Source of the DNA: Isoetes taiwanensis
Taxonomy: Eukaryota > Streptophyta > Lycopodiopsida > Isoetales > Isoetaceae
Assembly (NCBI GenBank): GCA_021234155.1
Contig: JAJEKV010000009.1
Coordinates: 11,972,546 to 12,036,545 of the forward strand
Direction of reading: 5' to 3'
Length of the DNA: 64,000 bases
The translations under genes and the position numbers were made by a program. The notes under the pieces are model-generated. The model saw only the letters and a list, made by a program, of their open reading frames with translations, ran no database searches and was not told the origin of the DNA. This document shows positions 22,761-33,047 of the stretch, piece by piece (the stretch's first letter is position 1; every line of letters starts with the position of its first letter).

Positions 22761-23462
22761 GTAAACGTGATATATTGTCTATAAATTCATCTCCTTCTTT
22801 TTTCGAATTTGTTGATTAACACGGGAAAAGAGGGATCATTTCTATAACCCGCTTTCATTCGCTGCAAGTCGATGATTCTAGATAGACGTTGCATGTGTAA
22901 ACACCCATCTTAAAGTATAATAAACCTTATTTTCCATTTTCAAGTTTATATTCCAACAGTTTTTGAGACAGACAGACAGGAGGGTTGTGGAACGGGTACA
23001 ATCCTGGGCAAGAAGCCCAAACAACAGAATAGGGAATGAAGACACAAGAAAAAAAGCCCTAGCGGTAAAGCAGACTTGGGAATGCATTGGGTTGGTTGCA
23101 GAGTTGGTGGAGGGATGCCTCTATGTTGCTTGATGAGGTTAGAGTGGATATTAAGAAAGAATCAAAATTAGCAATAGAAGGAAGTAGAGTGCATTTTGTA
23201 TTCCAGTGTCTATATTAAGTCGAGACATTGACGTTAAGAATGTTTGTCAGTATAGATGAAAGAGCATTTTGTTCATGAAAGTCAAAGGTCATTTGATACC
23301 TCGGGCCTAAGTCGAAGTTAGGGTGAGCACTCAAGGTTATTGAAGAGTTTGAATGAGGTTGTATGATGGTTAAATCATTGGAGGTGGAGTTTCGCTATGA
23401 CATCTTGTACCTTGTACCAGTTTAAAAGCAGTCCTCATACCTTATTAAAAAAATAGAACCTT

Positions 23463-23491
23463 CACATTACAGATCATGTATCTGTAATGTG
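23463..23491. repeat. perfect 12-bp inverted repeat, 5-nt loop
   Basis: CACATTACAGAT - CATGT - ATCTGTAATGTG. The stem is perfect and isolated. It could be a remnant of a small palindromic element. Confidence 0.85.
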
Positions 23492-23607
23492 GAGCAATCT
23501 CAAGCACATTTTCAATACAAAAAAGTCCTCTGGATGAAGGCCTCATAAAGGTGATTATATTACATCTGCACGGAGGAAGATGGTCATGCCATGCACTCTT
23601 TAGTTAG

Positions 23608-23662
23608 TGACCTCTATAAATTTACTGTGACGCAACTGACCTCTATAAATTTACTGTGACGC
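23608..23662. repeat. 29-bp tandem duplication
   Basis: TGACCTCTATAAATTTACTG plus TGACGC occurs twice at a 29-bp offset with no differences over the shared 26 bp. Confidence 0.9.
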
Positions 23663-24209
23663 CAATACAGTTGAGACTATTATTCCCTTTTTTTGTTTAT
23701 ATTTGAAGTAGTGGTTAATGGCCAGTGACATCATACAATAAACAAAGACATACCCATTTGAGATAAAAACATTATATATTCCCAAGTAGACATAATTTCA
23801 TGCCTTAATGACACATAGTGCAAGAGTTTCCAGCATAGTGATCCATATATTCAACTTGTGGATGGCGATAGTGAGAGCAACTACTTGCCTTCACAAAATG
23901 TAAGGAATTGAGGTTGAGCAAATAATTGGCAAATCACTAGAGAAGGATATGCATGTAACATCAAAATAACATCAAAAGGTTTAGTTTTCATAATGTCTTC
24001 AGCCACAACAACATTTCATGCTCTGTGAATAACATCAATGAAACAGATTTAATGATGTACAATAAGTGTCAAGCCATATTCAGTAATTAATAGCACGAAG
24101 TATTAACCTTCATCCATATGGCTGCAAACAAATAAAAAAGAAGTCTTTTTCTTCCATTTGCATCCCATAAGACAATGATATTGCTTCCTTTTGCCTTGAC
24201 CATGTTAAG

Positions 24210-24308
24210 CATATGTCGTGATAACATATTGCACAATGCTGCATCATGTGCTGGCAAAATACATATGTCGTGATAACGTATTGCACAATGCTGCATCATG
24301 TGCTGGCA
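24210..24308. repeat. 52-bp tandem duplication
   Basis: CATATGTCGTGATAAC.TATT through ATCATGTGCTGGCA, present at 24210-24256 and 24262-24308, with one A/G difference. Confidence 0.9.
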
Positions 24309-24829
24309 TTATATAGATAGATTACATGCAACAGTATATCAACAGTATATCAACAGTACTAGCCACAAACATGTCTGTGGTGCATGAATGAGCTTTCCAT
24401 TTCTGACATTGTTATTGAAGCACATACTCTCGAAATAACATCTGCAATCTTGTTAGGTTTCACACGCTCTAATTGCATTTTCTCAGGCGTGTAGAGCTTT
24501 TGTATTGTTGCAAAACTTCACAAGCGTAGCAATCACTTGGCCAAGAAATAATATGTCCCCCAGGTAGGCTGTCAATGGCAGGCGTCACACAAATCCAGCA
24601 TTTTGCATAAATGTTAACAAGACTGTTTCCGACACACTCACCCCGGTTTTTGGTCCACTGTTGAAAACATCAGTTTTGGTAGGTCTACATGTCCTGTTTT
24701 CAAAGAATCCTACATGTGGATTTGTGGAGGTATGGTTTTGTTCGATAATGGTGTTCTTTTTTCAGTGGACTAAAACATCCACTGTTGTTTTGTAGTTTCT
24801 TCTATTGTGACATGTCATTTTATAATACA

Positions 24830-25340
24830 ATCCACTGTAGCAAAGAATACTTGAATTTCTACATGTCTAATAATTCTATTGTCACATGTCTTTATAGATG
24901 TAGGAAATAATATTTGATTCTCTACATGTCCTATACTTCCATTCACATGTCTTTATAGTAGTAGGATAGAGTACTTTATTTACTAAGGCATTGTATGAAA
25001 GAATACATGAATTATGACATGTGTAATACTTCTATTGTCACATGTCTTTATAGAAGTAGGAAAGAATACTTGATTCTCTACATGTCGTATGCTTCCATGT
25101 CACATGTCTTTATAGTAGTAGCACATAGTACTTTATTTGCTAAGGCATTGTAGGAAATAATACATGAATTACGACATGTGTAATACTTCTATTGTCACAT
25201 GTCTTTATAGAAGTAGAAAAGAATACTTGATTCTCTACATGTCCTATCCTTCCATATCACGGGTCTTTATAGTGGTAGGACCAGTACTTGATTTGCTACA
25301 TGTGATGCACGCATGATCACATGTCCTTATACTAGTATTC
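24830..25340. repeat. CACATGTCTTTATAG satellite with about 157-bp higher-order period
   Basis: The motif (C/T)ACATGTC(T/C)TTATAG.AGTAGG recurs about every 50-60 bp, alternating with ATACTTGATTCTCTACATGTC. The longer unit repeats with a 157-bp offset (25036 and 25193). Confidence 0.8.
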
Positions 25341-25377
25341 CATGTAAGACAAGTTACTTCAACTACTTCAATTACTT

Positions 25378-25890
25378 AACGCCTATTTTTGCATAACAAA
25401 ACCATCAAGAATTTGATTTGTATTCCTTGAGGGGGGTGCAGGGACCACCGCAACAAATCCCTAAGCATTAATGTCATAGGACCACGCAAAATCCTAACAA
25501 TATCCTAACATTTTGGATATTGTTAGAGAAAGACCATTAAACCACGCCTACATTTTTGCATAACAAACCATTAAGAATTGTGAGATGTATTTCTTTATGG
25601 AGGAAAGGACCATTGCAACAAATCCCCAAGCATTAAAATGGCAAGACCATGCGATATCCTAACATTATTCCCCCATTTTGGATATCGTTAGTGGAACACC
25701 ATTAAACCGTTCCTACATCTTGGTATAATTTAGACCATTAAGAATTTGAGATGTAATTGTTTATGGGGAATAGGACCATTGCAACAAATCCCCAAGCATT
25801 ATAAAATGGCAAGACTACGCAATATCCTAACATTATCCCCCCATTTTGGATATCATTAGTGGAACACCATTAAACCATGCCTATATCTAG
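25378..25890. repeat. three degenerate tandem copies of about 165 bp
   Basis: Copies start near 25378, 25548 and 25708. Each carries ACCATTAAGAATTTGA, GGACCATTGCAACAAATCCC, AAGCATTA, GCAATATCCTAACAT and CATTTTGGATAT. The order of blocks is conserved and identity is about 80-90% by eye. Confidence 0.85.
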
Positions 25891-25984
25891 TTGGTACTAA
25901 GGTTCGCTATAGACGATCCAATAGTTATCCAAGTCATCCAATGGTTTTAATTGTATCTAATTTATCTTATCCAATGGTTCTTTC

Positions 25985-26230
25985 TAAGAATGCAATGGTT
26001 CTTTGAAAAACAAGATAACTTATTGCACTTAGACGATTTGCACTAAGAATCCAATGGTTCTTTGAAAAACAAGATAACTTATTGCATTTAGACGATTTGC
26101 ACTAAGAATCCAATGGTTCTTTGAAAAACAAGATAACTTATTGCACTTAGACGATTTGCACTAAGAATCCCATGGTTCTTTGGAAAACAAGATAACTTAT
26201 TGCACTTAGACGATTTGCACTAAGAATTAG
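25985..26230. repeat. 59-bp tandem repeat, about four copies
   Basis: CAATGGTTCTTTGAAAAACA, then AGATAACTTATTGCACTTAG, then ACGATTTGCACTAAGAATC, repeated at a 59-bp offset with almost no divergence between the middle copies. Confidence 0.93.
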
Positions 26231-26344
26231 AGATGTAATTGTTGGAGCCATCAAGCAAAATACCACAGCTAACACCTTAAACCTAAACACAAACTCAGGA
26301 AAACCTTGCTCGGGAAAACCTTGCTTCCGAGTCATGTGCACGAA

Positions 26345-26355
26345 GGTATCAGAGC
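26345..26355 (+). other. possible LTR-retrotransposon primer-binding site (tRNA-iMet)
   Basis: GGTATCAGAGC matches the usual plant PBS complementary to the 3' end of initiator tRNA-Met (TGGTATCAGAGC), lacking only the first T. No downstream gag-pol frame and no recognisable LTR pair was found, so it is at best a remnant. Confidence 0.35.
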
Positions 26356-26359
26356 TCCT

Positions 26360-27540
26360 CTGCTCTGCATGGTAATCCTCTAAACTAGTGGCTAGACGTT
26401 ATAGTTTGGCAGCTCCCCAATTCCAAACAATTGCATCAGAATATCTTTGTCATACTTCTGCATAGGAATCCTTTAAATCGTTGACTAACCTTCCTAAGGA
26501 GTATGGATGCAATAGAATTGACAATTCCTATTTGAAACAGTTAACTATCCATTTGGCACTACTTAATTTGTTTATCTGAAATTATTTTCTCGGTCTAGAC
26601 TTAGTGTGATTTATCTAGACGATGGTGAAAATTAGTTGCTCGTGTCCTATCAGAAAAGTTCAGCCTACCGTAACCGTAACCTGCTGCAGTCTTATCCACT
26701 AACTTTCTTCGTATTTAGATTAGTGGGTAATGCCCAACTATCTAATTCTTTCTTATTGTAACTTCCTTTTTTAAGATACTTCGTTTGAGGATTTCTCAAT
26801 ATGCTTATGGATGATATTGCATTATGCATATGTAGGTTTTTGCAGGCAGCTATATTGGGTGGAAAGATTATCTCTTAAGGGCCTTTATTCTTGTTTAAAT
26901 GGCAATCTTGCTGGAGTTCTGCTGTAAGTGCTTTCTTCCTTTTTTACAGGTTATAATCTCCATAGAAAACTTTGTATCAAAGACATGACTGTATGAAGAA
27001 TCATAATATCTTAGACAACTTATGCAACAAGCAAACAATTGTTAAGACTCCTAAGAGAACCTCCACATCCGCATGAATGTTTGGTGCTTATGACAAACAG
27101 GATTGCTGCACCATACTGTGCTCGAATGCATGAAAATGCCAGAATGACATGTAGCCCATGCATGGGTATAATTGATGCCTGGGTATAATTGACAGAACGG
27201 GTAGTAGCCCATGCATTGATATAATCAGAGGCCTAGTTTCTACCGCCTGGGATGTCATTGCCAACACGAGTACCAACTACCCTAGATCCATATCTTCCTT
27301 ATAAGTTTCATCTGGACTCAGTTCTTGCACTAATCTTGATATGGGAAAAATAAAATCGTCGACAATTTAAGTATGTAGTCATTATTCCCGAGTTAAATTT
27401 CACTCAGGAGATACAACAATTTCCACTTGCAAGGCTAAATAACAATGATCAAGACTCGCCTAGCTTTCTATAACTAGAAATTAAAATTCGCCAACATAAC
27501 TAATCTCGAATACCTAAGATTCGCCTACCATTCTAAATTA
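26360..27540. other. no recognisable gene
   Basis: Noncoding sequence. A possible short exon-like segment lies at about 26841-26920 between an AG (TTTTTGCAG) and a GTAAGTGC, without a recognisable product. Around 27150-27220 there is a small CCCATGCATGGGTATAATTGA repeat. Confidence 0.4.
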
Positions 27541-27735
27541 CACCTACGCAACAACATGCCACGTAGGCTCTAATACGCCAACGTGGCTCCACCATGCCAC
27601 CTAGGCTCTAACATGCCACCTAGGGTCAAGCATGCCACATCAGCTCCAACATGCCAAATACGCTCCAACATGCCAAGTTCTCCAACATGCCAATGTGGGT
27701 CAGGCATGGCACCTAAAGCATGCCATCTAGGCACT
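27541..27735 (+). repeat. 19-bp minisatellite, left flank of foldback 2
   Basis: About nine degenerate CATGCCACCTAGGCTCYAA units. The same minisatellite resumes directly on the other side of the foldback element at about 29945, so the foldback appears to sit inside the minisatellite. Confidence 0.85.
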
Positions 27736-27739
27736 CCGA

Positions 27740-29940
27740 GTGGGGATATGGCACGTAAACCCTGTGCCTTGCCAGGTTATTGTAGGGTTTACGATATGGA
27801 GGTCGGGCTTTGGTCCGTTGCACTTGGGACATGGTCGAGCAGCTGCTGTTGAAAACACGAGGCAGTAGAAATTGCAAGAATGGGGTTTTGATTTATTCTC
27901 CTCCTAGTTTTGCAATTAAAAGTGTAGAGCGCCTTATGTAGTAGCAAAATTGTTTGGGGTCACTCGGATTGGCGACTAGATCGAAACTCTGTTATTTCAG
28001 TTCTCATGGCTCCCCATGCATGTTTAGAAATGGTCCACCTAGTTATCAAAGAAGTCGACCACGTTTTGGCCTTCAAAACGTAAACCCTGTGCGTTGCTAG
28101 GTTATTGTAGGGTTTACGTTATGGAGGTTGAGTTTTATTCAGTTGCACTTGAGACATGGTCGAGAAGCTGCAGTAGAAAACAAGAAGCAATAGAAACTAA
28201 CGAAATGTGGTTTGGATTTACCGAGGCAGGCTTTCCTACCAGTGCTCCTCGGGGAGGGCAAATGCCAATGCCTCCCTTCCTGGAACCCGGTTTCCCTATC
28301 CGACCGTTGAATTCTCCATTCAAGTAACTTGCTTCGAGCAGGCTCAAAAAAATTCAAGATCTGTCCAGGAGAACATATCAAACCGCAAAGTGTCCTGCAG
28401 TCGACCGTGTAGAAACCCAAGTGTTTTGTCGTTCGGGCAGTACAAAGGCTCCGGAATGGAGATTTGACTTCGCCATGTCGTCCAAAACAGCGAAATTACC
28501 CTAGGGACCAAGTTACATGGTCATTTTTTGCAGCAAAAGAAACACGAACCCTCTACATGGCAGTATTCTGCACCCTCCGCTAAGGACAACTCACTACGAA
28601 CGTGTTGGACATGAGCTACTTTGGCACTTCCGGAAGCAGGGGTGATCTTCTGCCCACGAAACTTGGTCTCCAGGGTAATGTCGATGTTTCGAGTCCGTTG
28701 GCAGAGTCAGATCACAGTTCCGGGGTGGGAGATTTGCCCGTCCGTGGCCATGGACCTCCAGAGAGGACCTTTGGGTCGAACTTCTTCTGGAAGGTTTTAG
28801 GGCTCCGTCTTCTGGCGTCAATGCCCTCCCACTACCTCATGACATTATGCAAGATCCTGGTCCAATCTGGCTAGGGTATGGCCTCCAAAACATAAACCCT
28901 GTGCAATGCTAGGTTATTGTAGGGTTTACGTTATGGAGGTCGAGTTTTATCAGTTGCACCTGAGACATGGTCGAGAAGCTGCAGTTGAAAACAAGAAGCA
29001 ATAGAAACTGACGAAATGGGGTTTGGATTTATCCTCCTCCCAGTGTCGCAATTAGAAGTCAAGAACACATTTTGTAGTAGCAAATTTTTTTGGAATGATT
29101 CGGGATCGCCAATAGATCTAAAGTCTATTATTTCAGTTGCCATGGCTCCGCATGCATGTTCGAAAAAGGTACACCAGTCCCCAAGTGCAATCGACCCACG
29201 CTTTGGCCTCCATAACGTAAACCCTACAATAACCCGTCAAGGCAATGGGTTTGGCGCTTTGGAGGCCATACCCTAGCTAGATTGGACCAGGATCTTGCAA
29301 ATGTCATGAGGTAGTGGGAGGGCGCTGACGCCGTAAGATGGAGCCCTAAAACCTTCCGTAAGGCCACCCAAAGGTCCTCTCGAGGGTCCCCGCCACCTGA
29401 CGGCAACTCTCCCACCCCTCGAACCGCGGATCTGACCGCCAACGAACTCAAACATCGACATTACCCCTGAGACTGTTTCTCGCGGGCGTAAGACCACCCC
29501 TCGCCCCCCGAGGCGCCAAAGTAGCTCACGCCCAACATGTTCGCAAAGGAATTGGCCTTTAGCTGAGGGTGCGTAATACCGCCACGAGGGTTTGTGTTTA
29601 TTTTGCTGCAAAAATGACCGTAACTTGGTTCCTAGGGTAATTTCGGGCTTCGCACGACATGGCTAAGTCAAATCTCCATTCCGAAGTCTTTGTAACGCCT
29701 CGAACGACAAAACACTTGGGTTTCTACACGGCCGACCGCAGTCACTTTGCGGGTTTGATATGTTCTCCCGGACAGATCTTGAATTTTTTTGAGCCTGCTC
29801 GAAGCAAGTTACTTGAATGGAGAATTCAACGGTCGGATAGGAAAACCTGGTTCCGGAAGGGAGGCACTGCATTTGCCCTCCCTGACGAAGCACCGGGTAG
29901 GAAAGCCCCGCCTCGGAACCTTTGTGATGTCCGCCTCCCC
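27740..29940. mobile_element. foldback element 2 (about 2.2 kb)
   Basis: The arm at about 28206-28960 is repeated inverted at about 29172-29930: for example the GTGTTTTGTCGTTCG block near 28420 corresponds to CGAACGACAAAACAC near 29700. An additional direct copy of the inner module (hairpin plus about 250 bp) precedes it at 27747-28060, and another follows the left arm at 28882-29165. Relative to foldback 1 the centre has been rearranged: the right arm lacks the innermost segment. It is flanked on both sides by the 19-bp minisatellite. No coding capacity is evident. Confidence 0.8.
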
Positions 29941-29944
29941 GGGT

Positions 29945-31580
29945 CCGCCACCTAGGCTATAACATGCCACCTAGGCTCCAACATGCCACATGGGCTCCAA
30001 CATGCCACCTAGCATGCCACCTAGGCTCCAACATGCCACCTAGGCTCCAACATGCCACCTAGGCTCCAACATGCCAAGGTGGCTCCAACATGCCACCTAG
30101 GCTCAAGCATGCCAAGGTGGCTCAAATATGCCACCATCAGCTCCAACATGCCACGTAGGCTGCAACATGCCACGTGAGCTCTAACATGCCACCTAGGCTC
30201 CAACATGCCACCTACGCTCCAACATGCCACCTAGGCTCCAACATGTCAAGGTGGCTCCAACATGCCACCTAGGCTCCAACATGCCAAGGTGGCTCCAACA
30301 TGCCACCTAGGCTCCAACATGCCACCTACGCTCCAAAATAGGTTTGCCAGGTATACCTTCAACACCATGCCACCTAGGCTCCAACATGCCAAGGTGGCTC
30401 ACAACATGTCACCTAGGCTTAAATATGCCAAGTTGGCACAAACATGCAACCTAGGCTCCAACGCATGCCACCGTAGCTCTAACATGCCACCTAGGCTCAA
30501 ACATGCCAAGTTGGCTCAAACATGCCACCTAGGCTCCAACATGCCACCGTGGCTCTAACATGCCACCTAGGCTCAAACATGCCAAGGTGGCTCAAACATG
30601 CCAAGGTGGCTCAAACATGCCAAACATGCCACCTAGGCTCCAACATGCCAAGGTGGCTCAAACATGCCACCTAGGCTCCAACATGACAAGGTGGCTCAAA
30701 CATGCCACATGGGCTTCAACATGCCACCTAGGCTCCAACATGCCAAGGTGGCTCAAACATGCCATGGGCTCCAACATGCCACGGGGCTCCACCTAGGCTC
30801 CAACATGACAAAATGGCTCAAACATGCCACCTAGGGCTGCAACGTGCTCAAACATGCCACGCGGGTCCAACATGCCACCTATGCTCCAACATGCCAAGGT
30901 GGCTCAAGCATGCCACGCAGGCTCCAACATGCCACCTAGGCTCAAACATGCCAAGGTGGCTCAAACATACCTAGGCTCCAACATGACAAAATGGCTCAAA
31001 CATGCCACCTAGGCTCCAACATGCTCAAACATGCCACGCGGGCTCCAACATGCCACCTAGGCTCCAACATGCCACCTAGGCTCAAACATGCCACGTTGAC
31101 TCCATAATGCCACGTGGCCCAACATGCCAAGGTGGCTCAAACACGCCACCTAGGCTCAAAAATGCCAAGGTGGCTCCAACATGCCAACTAGGCTCCATGC
31201 CACGCGGGCTCTAACATGCCACCTATGCTCCAACATGCCACCTAGGCTCCAACGTACCACCAAGGCTCCAACATGCCAAGGTGGCTCAAGCATGCCACGC
31301 AGGCTCCAACATGCCACCTAGGCTCTAACATGCCAAGGTGGCTCAAACATGCCACGTGGTCTCCAACATGCCACCTAGGCTCCAACATGCCAAGGTGGCT
31401 CCAACATGCCAAGGTGGCTCAAACATGCCACCTAGGCTCCAACGTGCTCAAACATGCCAAGGTGGCTCAAACATGCCACGTGGGCTCCAACATGCCACAT
31501 AGGCTCCAACATGCCATGTGGGCTCCAACATGCCAAGGTGGCTCAAACGTGCCACCTAAGCTCAAACATGCCAAGTTGGG
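29945..31580 (+). repeat. 19-bp minisatellite, main array (plus orientation)
   Basis: About 80 units of two subtypes: type 1 CATGCCACCTAGGCTCCAA and type 2 CATGCCAAGGTGGCTCAAA, with local insertions and truncations. Unit 1 contains the palindromes CATG and CCTAGG. Frames of up to 200 codons (for example 31273-31875) stay open only because units 1 and 2 alternate in a suitable phase; they encode repeats such as MPPRLQHAKVA and are not evidence of a gene. Confidence 0.95.
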
Positions 31581-31834
31581 GAAGTGTGTCAGCGCTTTAA
31601 GTTCTTCAGATCCCTCTATTCTATTCCTTGCCAAACTCCTCTACCAAAAATTTCAAAGGTTATCATATTTATTGCATAAAGTCCTAGTCATCATCTCCAC
31701 GTCACCACCATCTAGCCATGTCACCCAAAATTTGCCAACATCACCCAATGAAAAGACCAAAGATGGACGTCTTTTCATTTTTGGCCTAGGCAAAACTTGG
31801 CCTTGCTTACTTGGCATGCCATGTCATCACTTGG
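31581..31834. other. spacer between inverted minisatellite arms
   Basis: About 250 bp of non-repetitive sequence. It contains CTAGGCAAAACTTGG and GCCATGTCATCAC, which resemble phrases at 10.6-11.05 kb. No gene is seen. Confidence 0.6.
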
Positions 31835-32430
31835 TGGGCCTACTTGGCATGTTGGAGCCTAGGTGGCATGCCTGAGCCACCTTGGCATGTTGGAGCCCGC
31901 GTGGCATGTTGGGGCCACCTTGGCATATTTGAGCCTAGGTGGCATGTTAGAGCCTAGATGGCATGTTTGAGCCACCTTGGCATGTTGGAGCCAATGTGGC
32001 ATGTTGGAGTCCACGTGGCATGTTTGAGCCACCTTGGCATGTTGGAGCCTAGGTGGCATGTTGGAGCCCACATGGCATGTTTGAGCCACCTTGGCATGTT
32101 AGGGCCTAGGTGGTATGTTTGAGCCACCTTGGCATGTTGAAGCCTGGGTGGCATGTTGGAGCCCCCGTGGCATGTTTGAGCCTAGTGGCATATTTGAGCC
32201 ACCTTGGCATGTTGGAGCCTAGATGGCATGTTGGGAGCCCACGTGGCATGTTTGAGCCACCTTGGCATGTTGGAACCTAGGTGGCATGTTGGACCCCGCG
32301 TGATACGTTTGAGCCACCTTGACATGTTTGAGCCACCTTGGCATGTTTGAGCCTAGGTGGCATGTTGGAGCCTAGGTGGCTCATTAAACATGCCAATGTG
32401 GCTTAAGGATGCCAAGGTGGCGCAAACATG
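31835..32430 (-). repeat. 19-bp minisatellite, inverted arm
   Basis: About 30 units of TTGGAGCCTAGGTGGCATG and TTGAGCCACCTTGGCATG, the reverse complement of the array to its left. With that array it forms a large, unequal inverted repeat around the spacer at 31581-31834. Confidence 0.95.
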
Positions 32431-32689
32431 CTGTGGCTCAAACATGTCACCACTGGGGTTTCTGGATGGCATTCTTGGCAATGGTTCTAAAAAGGAAAGA
32501 TGGCTTGCCATTTGTAGGGACTGGATAAGTGCAGGTAGCTATGTGTGCATGCTCAAACTCCAGCCCCCTGCTCCAGCACTGAAACTCTGCTCCTAGTGCA
32601 GATGCAATTAGGGAGACGACGCTTGATTGTGGAAAGCTAAGAGGCGCGGATTTCTGAGGGTGTGCCTGGACTGGATAGTGTTAAAAACA

Positions 32690-32763
32690 GAGCTGCATTG
32701 CCCTAGTGTTTGTGGCTCTCCTGAGGCCATTGCGGCCTGGAGGTTCGAATCCTCCGGCCCCCA
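32690..32763 (+). ncRNA. tRNA-like sequence (possible SINE head)
   Basis: GGAGGTTCGAATCCTCC is a perfect T-arm and B box, followed by GGCCCCC. An A box-like CCTAGTGTTTGTGGC lies about 35 bp upstream, and a GGCC-ATTGC-GGCC stem sits between them. The acceptor stem does not close well, so I favour a SINE head or tRNA relic over a working tRNA. Confidence 0.4.
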
Positions 32764-32769
32764 GTTTTC

Positions 32770-33040
32770 GGGTGCTCACATTCTCCTATAGTTTTTAAAA
32801 CCCTTAAGCATTATTTTGGGTTCGGTTTTCCATTGGGTTCCATGTTTCTTTGCCCTCAATGTTTTAACTGTGCATAGACCGCTGTGCACTTTTGCACCAT
32901 TGAAAGTTGCACATGGAACCCTAGTGAAAAAATCGAGGGTCGTTGATCTGTCAATGGAGGGCATATTCATCAGATCAATGTTCCACAAACAATATAAAAA
33001 ACATCCCATTAAGTAGTTGATTTAGTAGATTATTATAGGT
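32770..33040. other. no recognisable gene
   Basis: Sequence between the tRNA-like segment and the L1 element. Nothing recognisable; the L1 5' junction lies within or at the end of it. Confidence 0.4.
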
Positions 33041-33047
33041 TGAAAAT

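Larger units (their letters stand above)
22770..24200. other. no recognisable gene
   Basis: Noncoding sequence with a perfect hairpin (23463-23491), a small duplication (23608-23662) and no coherent reading frame. Confidence 0.4.

Noticed and set aside
26230-26700. A full LTR retrotransposon downstream of the primer-binding-site match
   Set aside because: No LTR pair, polypurine tract, gag or pol frame could be found; only the 11-bp match supports it.
29945-31875. Open frames up to 200 codons encoding MPPRLQHAKVA-type repeats
   Set aside because: They arise from the 19-bp minisatellite, whose two subtypes avoid stops in some phases. Indels between units change the frame and no conserved product results.
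29945-32430. CRISPR-like direct repeats
   Set aside because: Units are contiguous with no spacers, are degenerate, and the genome is eukaryotic.
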